Positions 16,837-26,271 of a stretch of 39,377 bases of DNA are shown here, piece after piece. The notes below the pieces were generated by a model. That model was not told where the DNA came from. It saw only the letters and a list, made by a program, of their open reading frames with translations, and searched no databases. Origin of the DNA: Candidatus Aegiribacteria sp. (GTDB lineage: Bacteria > Fermentibacterota > Fermentibacteria > Fermentibacterales > JCC-6). Where the stretch lies: positions 1-39,377 of the forward strand of contig JAUXIK010000022.1 of NCBI GenBank assembly GCA_030620995.1, in the 5' to 3' direction. The stretch's first letter is position 1. Each line of letters begins with the position of its first letter. Both the position numbers and the translations under genes were made by a program.

Positions 16837-18027
16837 ATGAAACAGCAGGGTATTTATATAGCTGGCAGTGATATGAATGCAGGAAAGACCACATTCTCTA
16901 TGGGACTGATTTCCTGGCTTTGTGATCATCTTGATCGCGGAGCATCCTTCATGAAGCCGCTTGGTCAGAAAACAACTTTGCTGGATGGAGCTTCCGTTGG
17001 CGAGGATTCTTTTCTTGTGAACACTTCCCTGGGGCTAAAAAGCGAGTTGAAATACGCAGCTCCCTTTGCGATGTCTGCCGGCGCTTCCGAGAAATTCCTT
17101 GAGGAAGGACATCCGGTCAATATCGGCGGAAAGATACAGAGGGCTTTCAGACATCTGGCAGCAGATACTGATATAGTTGTTGTCGAGGGTACAGGACATC
17201 CCGGCGTTGGTTCCGTATTCGGTCTGTGCAATGCAAGCGTGGCCAGTTTGCTTGACATACCGGTTCTGCTTGTTCTTGATGCCGGTATCGGAAGAACAAT
17301 TGACAGATTTGCTCTCTGCAACAGTCTTTTTCATGACAGGAACATCCCTCTTCTGGGAGTTGTTGTTAATCGCGTTCGGAAAAGCAAAATGGAAAAGGTG
17401 AAGAAGTATCTGGACCCATGGTTTTCCAAGAGAGGAATACGTGTATTCGGGTACATTCCGTACGTTTCTTCCATCGCGAGACCGTCACTGAGCATGCTTG
17501 GCAGAGAACTCGATCTCGAAGCGGTTATTTCCTGGAAACCCGATCCCCATACGCCTGTAGAGGGATTTGTCACAGCGTTTGGCAGCATCAGAGAAATTCT
17601 AACCGATGTTATTGAAAATCCTGACAGCGTTCTGCTTATCAGCGCAACAAGGCTTGAAGTAATTGATGCTCTGATAACAAGAAGACTGTCAGGTACACTT
17701 GAGAAAGGGCCCGGCGCGATAGTGATCTGCGGTTCTTTTGCCGGACATGATTCATATCTGGTTGAAGCATGCAGAAAACTTGATATACCTCTGTACAGAA
17801 CAACTAAAAGCGCTGGAGATTCCGCTTCACTATTAAACAGGCAAGTGTTCAAAGTTGAACCTGGAGAATCGGTCAAAATTACCGAGATCGTTGAAATTGT
17901 TCGGGAGAATGTTGATCTTGCAGGTATTCTGGAGGCCATTCGTTCCCCTGCGATTGTTTCTGGAATACCGAAACAGACTGCTTTGTCCAGAGCGCGCTCA
18001 TGGTTTTCAAAACTTTTCCGCGGGTAA
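16837..18027 (+). CDS. BioD-like P-loop protein with a DRTGG-type domain
   Basis: The N-terminal half (about 1-220) is a dethiobiotin-synthetase-like P-loop domain: GSDMNAGKTTF (K17), VVVEGTGHPGVGS, VLLVLDAGIGRTID and LLGVVVNRV. Residues about 230-360 look like the DRTGG domain found with it in the N-terminal region of some phosphotransacetylases: SVLLISATRLEVIDAL, AIVICGSFAGHD, IPLYRTTKSAGDSASLL. The phosphotransacetylase domain itself is absent, so this is a free-standing regulatory-type or ligase-like protein. The substrate is unknown. AGGAAGTG precedes the ATG. Confidence 0.82.
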   Translation: MKQQGIYIAGSDMNAGKTTFSMGLISWLCDHLDRGASFMKPLGQKTTLLDGASVGEDSFLVNTSLGLKSELKYAAPFAMSAGASEKFLEEGHPVNIGGKIQRAFRHLAADTDIVVVEGTGHPGVGSVFGLCNASVASLLDIPVLLVLDAGIGRTIDRFALCNSLFHDRNIPLLGVVVNRVRKSKMEKVKKYLDPWFSKRGIRVFGYIPYVSSIARPSLSMLGRELDLEAVISWKPDPHTPVEGFVTAFGSIREILTDVIENPDSVLLISATRLEVIDALITRRLSGTLEKGPGAIVICGSFAGHDSYLVEACRKLDIPLYRTTKSAGDSASLLNRQVFKVEPGESVKITEIVEIVRENVDLAGILEAIRSPAIVSGIPKQTALSRARSWFSKLFRG

Positions 18028-18048
18028 TGATGACCTGGGAATCCTGAT

Positions 18049-19458
18049 ATGCGCTCCAGACTGATTCTGGTATTGCTATTCATCCTGGGAGCAGTTGCGA
18101 CAGTATTTTTCGGTAAGCCTCATAAGGATAAAGCAGGTGATGAGTGGTTCTTTCATGAGAGTATTTCCGAACTGACTCAAGTTATCGATTCCCTTAACAC
18201 GATACTGGCTGATACGCTTTCCATCAGAATTGCCTGCGTGGAAAAGGACGGAACACTTGGCGGACTCCTGTTCGCAACGGGAATCGAAGGAAGCAGATAT
18301 TCAAATTGCTGCACGATATTCATCGACAGCCTTGGATGGACGTCCGTTCATGTGGGAGATACGCTGGAAGCCGTGTATTCAAGAGGTATGCTGTGGGAAG
18401 TGAGAGCAAGACCGAGGAGAAGCCGCGGCTACTACAGTATCATTTTCGAAGGTTCTTCGGAACCTTCGAACTGGCAATGGGTTGCCGAGGAGCGCTGGAC
18501 ACGTCTCCGATCGATAACACTTGAAGTAAGAAGCTCTGTATGGGAGAGTATCGCCGGGGGAGGGATGCCCCATGATCTTACACCGTCAGGGCACATCATC
18601 ACAGCGAGAGATTCAATAAGAAAGATCGCTTTCATCAAAGAATTCGAAAATGAGCTTGCGAACAGGTTGTTTATATACGATATAGATTTTTACCATGATG
18701 TTCAACCCGGTGATAAGGTGTGGGCTCTTATTGAAGAGATACGATATCCGGGTTCATCCGAGACGTCATTTAACAGGATAATAGCCGCGAAGTACGATTT
18801 TATCCTTGGCGGGATGACAGAAGCCTTACCATTTTTCCACCAGCCTGACACAATAGCTCCCGGGGGTACACTGGTTATTCTGGATCATTATCACCGTGAT
18901 GGGGCCTCCCTCAGAACGATGTTCCTGAAAATGCCTGTACCATTCGGCAGGATCAGTTCCGAGTATTCAAGTGCGCGGATGCATCCTGTTCTTGGATATA
19001 CAAGAGCACACAGGGGAATAGATTACGCGGCCCCCATGGGAACGGAGATATACGCTGTGGGAGATGGCGTGATTACCGTCCGTGGGGCTCTCGGCGGTTA
19101 CGGTAACATGGTTCGTGTTCGTCATGCCAACGGGTACGAAACAGGCTACGGACATATGAGCAGATTTGCGTCAGGCATGTCAATTGGATCATATGTAAGG
19201 CAGGGCGATATAATCGGTTATATTGGCAGTACAGGTCTTTCAACCGGACCTCATGTACATTTTGAGATGAAGAAAAACGGTACATTCGTGAATCCCGCTA
19301 CGGAAATCCTTCCACCCGCGAATCCTCTTGAAGGAGACAACCTTGACACTTTCATGAAGCAGCTCCCCATACTTGAGAATGCGTGGTCCCTGATGGCTGG
19401 CAATGGAATACCGTTACATCAGCAGGAAAGCACATCCGGCAACAGCGCAACACCTTAA
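18049..19458 (+). CDS. M23-family peptidoglycan endopeptidase
   Basis: An N-terminal signal anchor (LILVLLFILGAVATVFF) is followed by an extracytoplasmic region of about 280 residues that contains an OapA-like part (IFDSLGWTSVHVGDTLEAV is close in pattern). The C-terminal LytM/M23 zinc peptidase domain spans about 305-430. Metal ligands are visible as HxxxD (H321, D325) and HVH (H402, H404). Such enzymes cut peptide cross-links in the cell wall or act as activators of amidases. The core retains all ligands, so it is probably active. The stop overlaps mfd in TAATG. Confidence 0.9.
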   Translation: MRSRLILVLLFILGAVATVFFGKPHKDKAGDEWFFHESISELTQVIDSLNTILADTLSIRIACVEKDGTLGGLLFATGIEGSRYSNCCTIFIDSLGWTSVHVGDTLEAVYSRGMLWEVRARPRRSRGYYSIIFEGSSEPSNWQWVAEERWTRLRSITLEVRSSVWESIAGGGMPHDLTPSGHIITARDSIRKIAFIKEFENELANRLFIYDIDFYHDVQPGDKVWALIEEIRYPGSSETSFNRIIAAKYDFILGGMTEALPFFHQPDTIAPGGTLVILDHYHRDGASLRTMFLKMPVPFGRISSEYSSARMHPVLGYTRAHRGIDYAAPMGTEIYAVGDGVITVRGALGGYGNMVRVRHANGYETGYGHMSRFASGMSIGSYVRQGDIIGYIGSTGLSTGPHVHFEMKKNGTFVNPATEILPPANPLEGDNLDTFMKQLPILENAWSLMAGNGIPLHQQESTSGNSATP

Positions 19459-22400
19459 TGAAAGATACAGAGCAGAATCCGGACGACTGGCTGATAGATG
19501 AATTTTTCTGGGATTCCGTCTTCAATGAAATGCTCTCATTGCTGGCTTCGAAGGATCTGACAAGAGTCGGGGGACTGGACGCCTCAGCACGATCTTTCGC
19601 TGCGGCAGCTGCTCACCGGCTGGCTGGTCCAACCCTCCTGATAACTCCTTCAGTGGCTGATTCAATGAGTATGAGAGATGATCTGAAGTCAATACTGGGA
19701 AATGTGCTGTATTTCCCCGCGTATGAGACCCTTCCTTTTGAAGGAGAACCTGCACATCCCGGCGTAATATCTGACCGGGTGGAGTGCATGGACGGCTTAC
19801 TCTCCGGAAATTCTTCGACAATAGTAGTAGCTCCAGCATCAGCTCTGGTAAAGCGAATTCCCCCTCCTGAGTTCTTTTCCAGTTTCAGACTTTACAGAGG
19901 TATGCGTCTATCCATCGAAAATCTCGAGAACTGGCTCCTTTCCGCAGGATATTTGAGAGAGGAAAGTGTATGGGAACAGGCAAGATGGGCCAGGCGGGGC
20001 GGTATAATTGATGTCGGAACATATGGAATGGATAATCCGATAAGACTGGAGTTCTTCGGAGACGAACTGGAATCCATCCGCACATTTGACCAGAGATCTC
20101 AGCGAAGCATAAGGAATCTCCAGGAATGCAGATTACTCCCCGCAAGGGAAGCATTCCTGTCACCGGAACACTGGAATCTTGCTATCGAAAAAGTTCCTGA
20201 CGAACATCCATTGAGTGAGAAACTCTGGACTTCAAACGGATTTCCGGGAATTGAACATTACCTTCCAGTATTTTTTGATGAATTATCCGGTATTCTTGAT
20301 TACATACCGGATGGTGGAACTCTGATTCTCTCAGATCCTGAATCCATCGTTGTTCATATGCGGAATTCTCTTGCTTTTCACAGGGATAATTTCATATCAG
20401 CGAAGCTCCCTTTTGAGTTTGAGAAACAGTTTTTCAGATCGGATGAAATCATGGAGAATCTTGATGCATTCAGCAGAATTCTCAGGCTTGAACCGTTTCC
20501 CAGGTCTGATGTGGATGTTTACTATAAAACTCTGCCGCAGGAAAACTTTATAGGCCACAGGAATGAAATGCTCCGTCAGTTTACGAAGTGGACTTCAGAT
20601 GGATGCAGAATTGCAGTGCTTTGCGATTCTGAAGCGGAGAAGGAAACCTTTGCCGAATTGCTTCCTGGAAATACTCCGGTTGATCTCAGCGTTCTATCGA
20701 TATCCGAAGGCTTTCATATGCCCGAAGCGGGGCTGGTAATCCTCGCTGAGAGGCGATTGCTTTCAGGAAGGCGAAGACCGGAAAGGATAAGAAAATTCAG
20801 GGGAGGAGAAGGTCTTACAGATTCAGGGGATATATCTCCAGGAGAACTGGTTGTACACAGAAGGTACGGTATCGGCAGATTCACAGGTCTGGAACAGGTG
20901 GAGACATCGGGAGTGATTCTGGACTGTCTCGCAATCGAATACCGTGATGGAGACCGGCTCCTTGTTCCTATTAATGAAATAGGTTCAGTTCAGAAATACA
21001 TGGCTCCTGACAGGATTAATCCCAAGCTCGACAAGATCGGAGGAACATCATGGACAAGAAGAGTCTCCGGCGCAAGGAAAAAAGCCAGGGAGATCGCAGG
21101 AAGACTTGCAATGCTGTATGCCCGCAGAAAAGCGATGAAGAGGGATCCTTTTGACCTGCCCGGACATCATGTTAAAGCCCTGGAGAAAAGCTTTCCGTAT
21201 GAGGAAACCCCTGACCAGAGGAAAACAATCGGGAAAATAATGGGTGATTTCGAGAACGATTGCCCGATGGACAGGCTTGTGTGCGGTGATGTCGGTTACG
21301 GGAAGACCGAAGTTGCGATAAGAGCTGTGTTTCGAACTGTTGATTCCGGATTCCAGGCAGCTATACTGGTCCCGACGACAGTGCTTGCCGAGCAGCACTA
21401 CTTCACATTCAGAGACAGACTGGCTGAGTTTCCCGTAAGAGTGGAAATGCTCAGCAGATTTCGAACGAAGCAGGAGCAGAAACAGATTCTTGCTGATATC
21501 GCTGTGGGAGACATTGATATTATCATAGGAACACACAGGATTCTTCAGAAGGATATACGATTTCATAAACTTGGATTACTGGTAACTGATGAAGAGCATC
21601 GCTTCGGAGTCAAGCAGAAGGAATATTTCAGAGAGTTGAAAGCCGGAGTAGATACTCTCTCCATGACTGCGACTCCAATCCCGAGAACACTCCATATGGC
21701 TCTGTCCGGTTTTCGAAAAATATCCATTATTGCAACACCACCCAGAGACAGGTATCCGATTCACACGGAGCTTGTAGGATTCAACGCAAGAATAATAGCA
21801 AAAGCCGTGCTTCGTGAGCTGGAGAGAGACGGCCAGGTGTTCTTTGTCCATAACAGGATTCAATCTATTGAGAGAATCAGGGAAAAACTGGAATCCATTC
21901 TTCCTGAAGTTTCGATTATTATCGGGCATGGACAGATGAAACCGCGGGAACTTGAGGATGTTATGCATTCTTTCATGGAAGGCAGATATGACATCCTTCT
22001 ATGTACGTCGATTATTGAATCTGGACTGGATCTTCCCCGCGTGAATACGATTTTCATTGACAATGCGCAGATGTTCGGTCTGGCCGAACTATACCAGCTG
22101 CGGGGAAGAGTTGGAAGGAGTCATCATCAGGCATACTGTTACCTGATTGTGCCGGAGAATCAAAAATTGAAACCCGAGGCCAGGAATCGCCTGGATGCCA
22201 TTCGCCGTTATACAGAACTGGGGTCCGGCTGGAATATCGCAATGCGGGATCTTGAAATTCGCGGAGCCGGTGAACTTCTTGGAGCATCTCAGCATGGTCA
22301 GATGATTTCGATTGGATACGCACTCTTCGAACGTCTGATAGAACAGGAGGTAAGACGGCTGAAAGGTTTGAATCTCGATTCAGATGTTATGGTAAGAGTG

Positions 22401-22841
22401 GAGATACCTGATGATTCGTTTATTCCCCCCGTATACATCCCGGATGTATCAGAGAGGGTGAAAATATACCGAAGTGTATGGAGAGCGGATTCTGAAGATA
22501 AGATAGATGAGTGGATCGAATATCTCACAGACAGATTTGGAAAACCGGAGCAGCCTGTGCTTAATTGCGCTGAAAGAGCACGTCTCAATTACCTCTCCGG
22601 GAGAGCAGGAGTGGAAGAAGTTGTTATCAGCGGTTCAAAAGCTCTTATTGTCTTCTCACCGGGAACAGAGGTTTCAAGGTCAGCTCCTGCTGGTTTCCGA
22701 TTATCAATGAAAGTGGAGAAGACAGGACGTATCATTGTATCCATCGATCTGAAGGGGTTTTCCCACGAGGAACAGATAAAAAGGACTGCAAACTTTCTGA
22801 GACTGTCTCATAAAGAGAAGATTTCAGGCAGTGTTGAATAA
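19458..22841 (+). CDS. mfd: transcription-repair coupling factor Mfd
   Basis: Mfd removes RNA polymerase stalled at DNA lesions and recruits UvrA. Seen in order: a UvrB-like N-terminal part (YETLPFEGEPAHP, ISDRV), a CarD-like RNA-polymerase interaction domain at about 455-520 (GELVVHRRYGIGRFTGLE), a RecG-like translocase with Walker A GDVGYGKTE (K616), DEEH (711-714), SMTATPIPRTL, GRVGRS, and a C-terminal TRCF domain. From the ATG at 19458 the length is 1127 residues, as expected. That start sits in a TAATG overlap with the peptidase stop; the upstream start at 19383 would add sequence that is a shadow of that gene. Confidence 0.96.
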   Translation: MKDTEQNPDDWLIDEFFWDSVFNEMLSLLASKDLTRVGGLDASARSFAAAAAHRLAGPTLLITPSVADSMSMRDDLKSILGNVLYFPAYETLPFEGEPAHPGVISDRVECMDGLLSGNSSTIVVAPASALVKRIPPPEFFSSFRLYRGMRLSIENLENWLLSAGYLREESVWEQARWARRGGIIDVGTYGMDNPIRLEFFGDELESIRTFDQRSQRSIRNLQECRLLPAREAFLSPEHWNLAIEKVPDEHPLSEKLWTSNGFPGIEHYLPVFFDELSGILDYIPDGGTLILSDPESIVVHMRNSLAFHRDNFISAKLPFEFEKQFFRSDEIMENLDAFSRILRLEPFPRSDVDVYYKTLPQENFIGHRNEMLRQFTKWTSDGCRIAVLCDSEAEKETFAELLPGNTPVDLSVLSISEGFHMPEAGLVILAERRLLSGRRRPERIRKFRGGEGLTDSGDISPGELVVHRRYGIGRFTGLEQVETSGVILDCLAIEYRDGDRLLVPINEIGSVQKYMAPDRINPKLDKIGGTSWTRRVSGARKKAREIAGRLAMLYARRKAMKRDPFDLPGHHVKALEKSFPYEETPDQRKTIGKIMGDFENDCPMDRLVCGDVGYGKTEVAIRAVFRTVDSGFQAAILVPTTVLAEQHYFTFRDRLAEFPVRVEMLSRFRTKQEQKQILADIAVGDIDIIIGTHRILQKDIRFHKLGLLVTDEEHRFGVKQKEYFRELKAGVDTLSMTATPIPRTLHMALSGFRKISIIATPPRDRYPIHTELVGFNARIIAKAVLRELERDGQVFFVHNRIQSIERIREKLESILPEVSIIIGHGQMKPRELEDVMHSFMEGRYDILLCTSIIESGLDLPRVNTIFIDNAQMFGLAELYQLRGRVGRSHHQAYCYLIVPENQKLKPEARNRLDAIRRYTELGSGWNIAMRDLEIRGAGELLGASQHGQMISIGYALFERLIEQEVRRLKGLNLDSDVMVRVEIPDDSFIPPVYIPDVSERVKIYRSVWRADSEDKIDEWIEYLTDRFGKPEQPVLNCAERARLNYLSGRAGVEEVVISGSKALIVFSPGTEVSRSAPAGFRLSMKVEKTGRIIVSIDLKGFSHEEQIKRTANFLRLSHKEKISGSVE

Positions 22842-23057
22842 TGAATCATATCCCTTATATTCGCTTGTTCAGTATACGGTTCGATAAGCAGATCGGACAG
22901 CACATTGGATTGATAAGTCTGGAACTGAGGCACTGTTGATGAATAGAGAATGGCAGCGCAATATTGAAATATGGATAGTATGATTTTAGTTTATCCGCGA
23001 TGGATGAATTTCTGAAAAACCTTGTTGGTTATTGAAAGACAATGAATGGAGTGGAAT

Positions 23058-23876
23058 ATGCGTTTTATCCTGATAATCACGATACTTCTTTTGCTTACAG
23101 CAGCATCTTTAGCTGATGTTCTTGCAACCGTGAACAGCACATCTCTGTCGTGGGATGATATCGTGCAGATGATCGGCGGCGAGCAGAACGCACAGTATCT
23201 GGGAATAACATCTCTGGTTACGGCTGATGAGGTCCTGAAATCCTGGGTAAGGGAAGAAATAATGGTGCTGGCGGCTGAAAACAACAATTTAGAATCCATT
23301 CCGGAAGTTGCCTACGCAATCGAACAGGCCAGAAGGCAGATACTTCTTGAAGTTTATATGAATGATCTTGTATCCGGTCTGCAGCCATCACAGCTTGAAA
23401 TAGAGAACTATGTTGATGAATGGCTTGACACTTACATGAAAAGCATCCATGCCAGGCATATCATCGTACAGGATATCGATCTCGCGAATTCCCTGCTTGC
23501 CAGGCTCAGAGCAGGTTCTGATTTTGCCACACTCGCGAAGGAGTATTCCATTGGACCAAGCGGAGTTGACGGGGGAGATCTCGGCTGGATAACCAGAGCC
23601 CAGTCCGGATATATGTCCTTTGACGAAGCCGCATTCAGACTTCCAGAGGGTGGTATCAGCAATATCGTGGAGACCGGAGTTGGCTATCACATTATAAAAG
23701 CTGTTGAAATACAGCCTCTTTCACCGGAGCCCACCGTGAGTGAAATTACGGAGGTTGTTGCTATGGAGCTTACTCAGAGCATGCAGGAGGAAGCTGTCAT
23801 GGAACAGGTTGAGAGTCTGGAAACTCAGTATACAGTTGTAACTTATCCGGAAAGGCTGCTTCAGCATCTCGAATAG
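23058..23876 (+). CDS. secreted parvulin-type peptidyl-prolyl isomerase
   Basis: This periplasmic foldase has a signal peptide (FILIITILLLLTAASLA), a SurA/PrsA-like helical N-domain, and one full PpiC parvulin domain at about 130-220. The domain is recognised by ARHIIV, FATLAKEYSIGPSGVDGGDLGWI, FDEAAFRLPEGGIS and GVGYHIIK. All hallmark positions of the isomerase fold are kept. GGAG at 23048-23051 favours ATG 23058 over the ATG at 23046. It is the first of three consecutive parvulin genes and starts after a 216-base gap in which I see no other feature. Confidence 0.9.
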   Translation: MRFILIITILLLLTAASLADVLATVNSTSLSWDDIVQMIGGEQNAQYLGITSLVTADEVLKSWVREEIMVLAAENNNLESIPEVAYAIEQARRQILLEVYMNDLVSGLQPSQLEIENYVDEWLDTYMKSIHARHIIVQDIDLANSLLARLRAGSDFATLAKEYSIGPSGVDGGDLGWITRAQSGYMSFDEAAFRLPEGGISNIVETGVGYHIIKAVEIQPLSPEPTVSEITEVVAMELTQSMQEEAVMEQVESLETQYTVVTYPERLLQHLE

Positions 23877-23919
23877 CAGAAAGTATCTTATATGGTCTGT
23901 CTGGGCACTGATCCCGATT

Positions 23920-24765
23920 GTGGCTTCCGCTACGATTGCGCTGGTGCTTGTAACCGAAAGAAGAACCTCTTCATTTTCCATCATTGAGCCATCAATAATA
24001 TCCGCTCTTGAAAGTAGAGAGGTAGTTGCAAGAGTGGACAGCTCTGTTCTTCTGCTGGAAGATATCAACCTGGTCGGGATTGAAAATTCTTCAGTAGGGG
24101 AATGGGTGGAAGATGAACTGCTGGCAGAACTTGCCGTGGAGTACGGACTTGAGAATGCCAGATTGAGCAGGTTGATCCAGAACAGATCAAGGCAGCTTTA
24201 TCTGAGAGATGAACTGCTCTCTTCCGTCTATTCGCGGATTCCGTTTCCAGATAGTATTGAAGTGTTCGAATACATGAGAACTGACAGTCTGCTGTTCATG
24301 GTCGAAAGACAGTACTACCAGATACTGGTTGCTGACAGGCAGCTTGCTGACTCAATCTACACCAGACTTTCCCGGGGGGAGAACTTCCAGATAACCGCGG
24401 AGAGGCTTTCGATCGGGCAGAAAGCCGGCATTGGTGGAGATCTGGGATTTCTGACAGCCGGAGAGCTTTCAGCTTACGGTCTTCCTCATGACCAGATGAT
24501 AACCAATGGGCTCAGCGGCATTCTTGAGTCTCAGTATGGATGGCATATCTTTCTTGTTGATGATGCGAGACCACTTACGGATACATCAAGAGTCATCTGG
24601 AGCCTTGCTGATCATTTGTACGGTCAAAGGCTCAGGACGGCTCGCGACAGTCTCCTGATTGAAGCGATGGAGAACAGAGAAGTATATATTGATTCGACAC
24701 TGATTCCCCGCGGATCCGGAGAAGTGACTGATCCGGGAGATTCAGTTGGAAGAGAGGCAGAATGA
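23920..24765 (+). CDS. membrane-anchored parvulin-like foldase with a degenerate active site
   Basis: This is a PpiC-like protein. Its parvulin part (about residues 125-225) keeps FQITAERLSIGQKAGIGGDLGFL and YGWHIFLVDD, but the first strand reads YYQILVADR where RHILV is usual, so the first catalytic histidine is lost. The annotated start is GTG at 23920, giving a very short hydrophobic N-terminus. The frame stays open upstream to 23842, and that part encodes RKYLIWSVWALIPIVA, completing a perfect membrane anchor. The true start is therefore probably upstream although no ATG, GTG or TTG exists there. The stop overlaps the next gene as ATGA. Confidence 0.78.
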   Translation: MASATIALVLVTERRTSSFSIIEPSIISALESREVVARVDSSVLLLEDINLVGIENSSVGEWVEDELLAELAVEYGLENARLSRLIQNRSRQLYLRDELLSSVYSRIPFPDSIEVFEYMRTDSLLFMVERQYYQILVADRQLADSIYTRLSRGENFQITAERLSIGQKAGIGGDLGFLTAGELSAYGLPHDQMITNGLSGILESQYGWHIFLVDDARPLTDTSRVIWSLADHLYGQRLRTARDSLLIEAMENREVYIDSTLIPRGSGEVTDPGDSVGREAE

Positions 24766-26021
24766 CAGTACTGGTACTCGCGTCCCTTATTGCCGGAATG
24801 ATTCCGGTGGAGAAAGTTGTTGCCGTTGTAGGTGACGGACCAATACTGCATTCCGAGGTTGAGGAATTGCTGTCTGAGTCAGGTTTTCCGATAACGGGCG
24901 ATTATCTTGTAGACTCCCGAACCCCCGAATACCTTGATGCTCTTGAACAGCTTGTTGAAGAGCAGCTGCTGGTTCATGCAGCGATTGATGCCGGTTATTA
25001 TCCGACAGATGCTGAGATTCAGGTTCTTGTAGATGAAGAAATGGCAAATCTGCTCGATCAGTTTCCGACTGGATCGGATACTGCAAGGGAATATCGGGAT
25101 TATCTTTCGGTAATACTTGGAAACCGCATGGCTGCCCAGACATTGTTAGGCTCCAGGGTTCAGGTGGTGCTTCGGGATATGCCTGTCAATCCTGAAACAT
25201 TTCTGATTTCCAATGCTGAACTGGTAGAGGACATAGTAATGCCGAAACATATCGGCTGGATATATATGCCCGTGCTTCCTTCAGGAGATGATCTTGATCA
25301 GGCAGTTGACGAAATGATGCAACTGAGAGATCGGATAATCAATGGCGGGTCTTTTGAAGAACTTGCGATACAGTGGTCAGATGACGGTTCTGCTGTTAAC
25401 GGGGGAGCGCTGGGTGTATTCGGCCCGGGAGAGATGACCCCGGCTTTCGAAGACGCCGCGTTTTCACTTGAGTCCGGTGAGATCAGTCTTCCCGTTATTA
25501 CTCCTTTCGGTGTTCATATCATCCGCATTGACAGAATTCATGATGACGGCACGATTGAAGCAAGCCATATTCTGAGAATAGTTAGCGTTGATCAGATGGA
25601 CATTGATACTGCTATGGTTGCGGCAAATGCTCTTCATGACAGTATTCTGTCGAACACAGGGGTAACCTTCGAGCAGGCAGCAAAGTTGTACAGCCTTGAC
25701 AGAACCAGCTCCGAGGCTGGCGGAGATCTTGGAACAGTACCTCTGAAACTATGGCTTCCCGCACTGGCGGAAGCTGCTCTTCTGCTTGAGGAGGGATCGG
25801 TGTCTGAACCTGTATTCCTGTATGATGCGGGAGCTGTGGTATTGCTGAAGATCTATGACGATGCCGGAGGAATTGACTGGAGCACATATACCGATGATGA
25901 ACTGTCAGGAATTGTTCAACAGGTGATCTATCATGATACATACACGACTATTATTGACTCTCTCAGAAAAGAAATTTCGGTTATCTACTATCTGAATACG
26001 GATGATGACAGTGCGAACTGA
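24762..26021 (+). CDS. surA: SurA-like chaperone with two parvulin domains
   Basis: This periplasmic chaperone resembles SurA. It has a signal-like N-terminus, the SurA N-domain opening EKVVAVVGDGPILHSEVEELL, a helical region with LEQLVEEQLLVHAA, and two parvulin domains. The first (about 165-270) has FEELAIQWSDDGSAVNGGALGVF and FGVHIIRID. The second (about 270-370) has ASHILRIV, FEQAAKLYSLDRTSSEAGGDLG and a poorer end. SurA helps outer-membrane barrel proteins fold, which fits the BamD-like and LolA-like genes upstream. At 419 residues it matches the E. coli SurA length. It is coupled to the previous gene by ATGA. Confidence 0.85.
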   Translation: MTVLVLASLIAGMIPVEKVVAVVGDGPILHSEVEELLSESGFPITGDYLVDSRTPEYLDALEQLVEEQLLVHAAIDAGYYPTDAEIQVLVDEEMANLLDQFPTGSDTAREYRDYLSVILGNRMAAQTLLGSRVQVVLRDMPVNPETFLISNAELVEDIVMPKHIGWIYMPVLPSGDDLDQAVDEMMQLRDRIINGGSFEELAIQWSDDGSAVNGGALGVFGPGEMTPAFEDAAFSLESGEISLPVITPFGVHIIRIDRIHDDGTIEASHILRIVSVDQMDIDTAMVAANALHDSILSNTGVTFEQAAKLYSLDRTSSEAGGDLGTVPLKLWLPALAEAALLLEEGSVSEPVFLYDAGAVVLLKIYDDAGGIDWSTYTDDELSGIVQQVIYHDTYTTIIDSLRKEISVIYYLNTDDDSAN

Positions 26022-26271
26022 TGTTTATCTCAAGCTCACAGGGATCTTCAAAACGCGAACAGTTGCCGGTAAAGCCTGCAAGGCCGGTTGTGTATTGATT
26101 GGCGGCAGTAAGGTAAAGCCGTCACAGGAGATAAGCAGGGGAGACATACTTGAGACTGTAAAACCGGATGGTTCCATTCTTTCAATTGAAATTCTGGATA
26201 TTCCATCAGGCAAACAGGTTTCCAGGAAGGAAAGATCCCGCTACTTTAAAACAGTCGGACCGGAGCACTAA
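26002..26271 (+). CDS. S4-domain RNA-binding protein (Hsp15/RqcP-like)
   Basis: This 89-residue protein is essentially one S4 domain: RTDVYLKLTGIFKTRTVAGKAC, a VLIGG turn, VKPSQEISRGDIL, and a basic C-terminus. This is the pattern of the Hsp15/RqcP/YlmH-like family that binds rRNA or stalled 50S-peptidyl-tRNA complexes. Possible starts are ATG 26002, ATG 26005 and GTG 26011; the last begins exactly where family members begin, but none has a strong Shine-Dalgarno. It overlaps the end of the SurA-like gene by 20 bases and ftsE by one base (TAATG). Confidence 0.82.
   Translation: MMTVRTDVYLKLTGIFKTRTVAGKACKAGCVLIGGSKVKPSQEISRGDILETVKPDGSILSIEILDIPSGKQVSRKERSRYFKTVGPEH

Noticed and set aside
21048..21566. 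Minus-strand open frame of 172 codons
   Set aside because: It is antisense to the Mfd motor domain, whose motifs are intact; nothing in it looks like a protein family.
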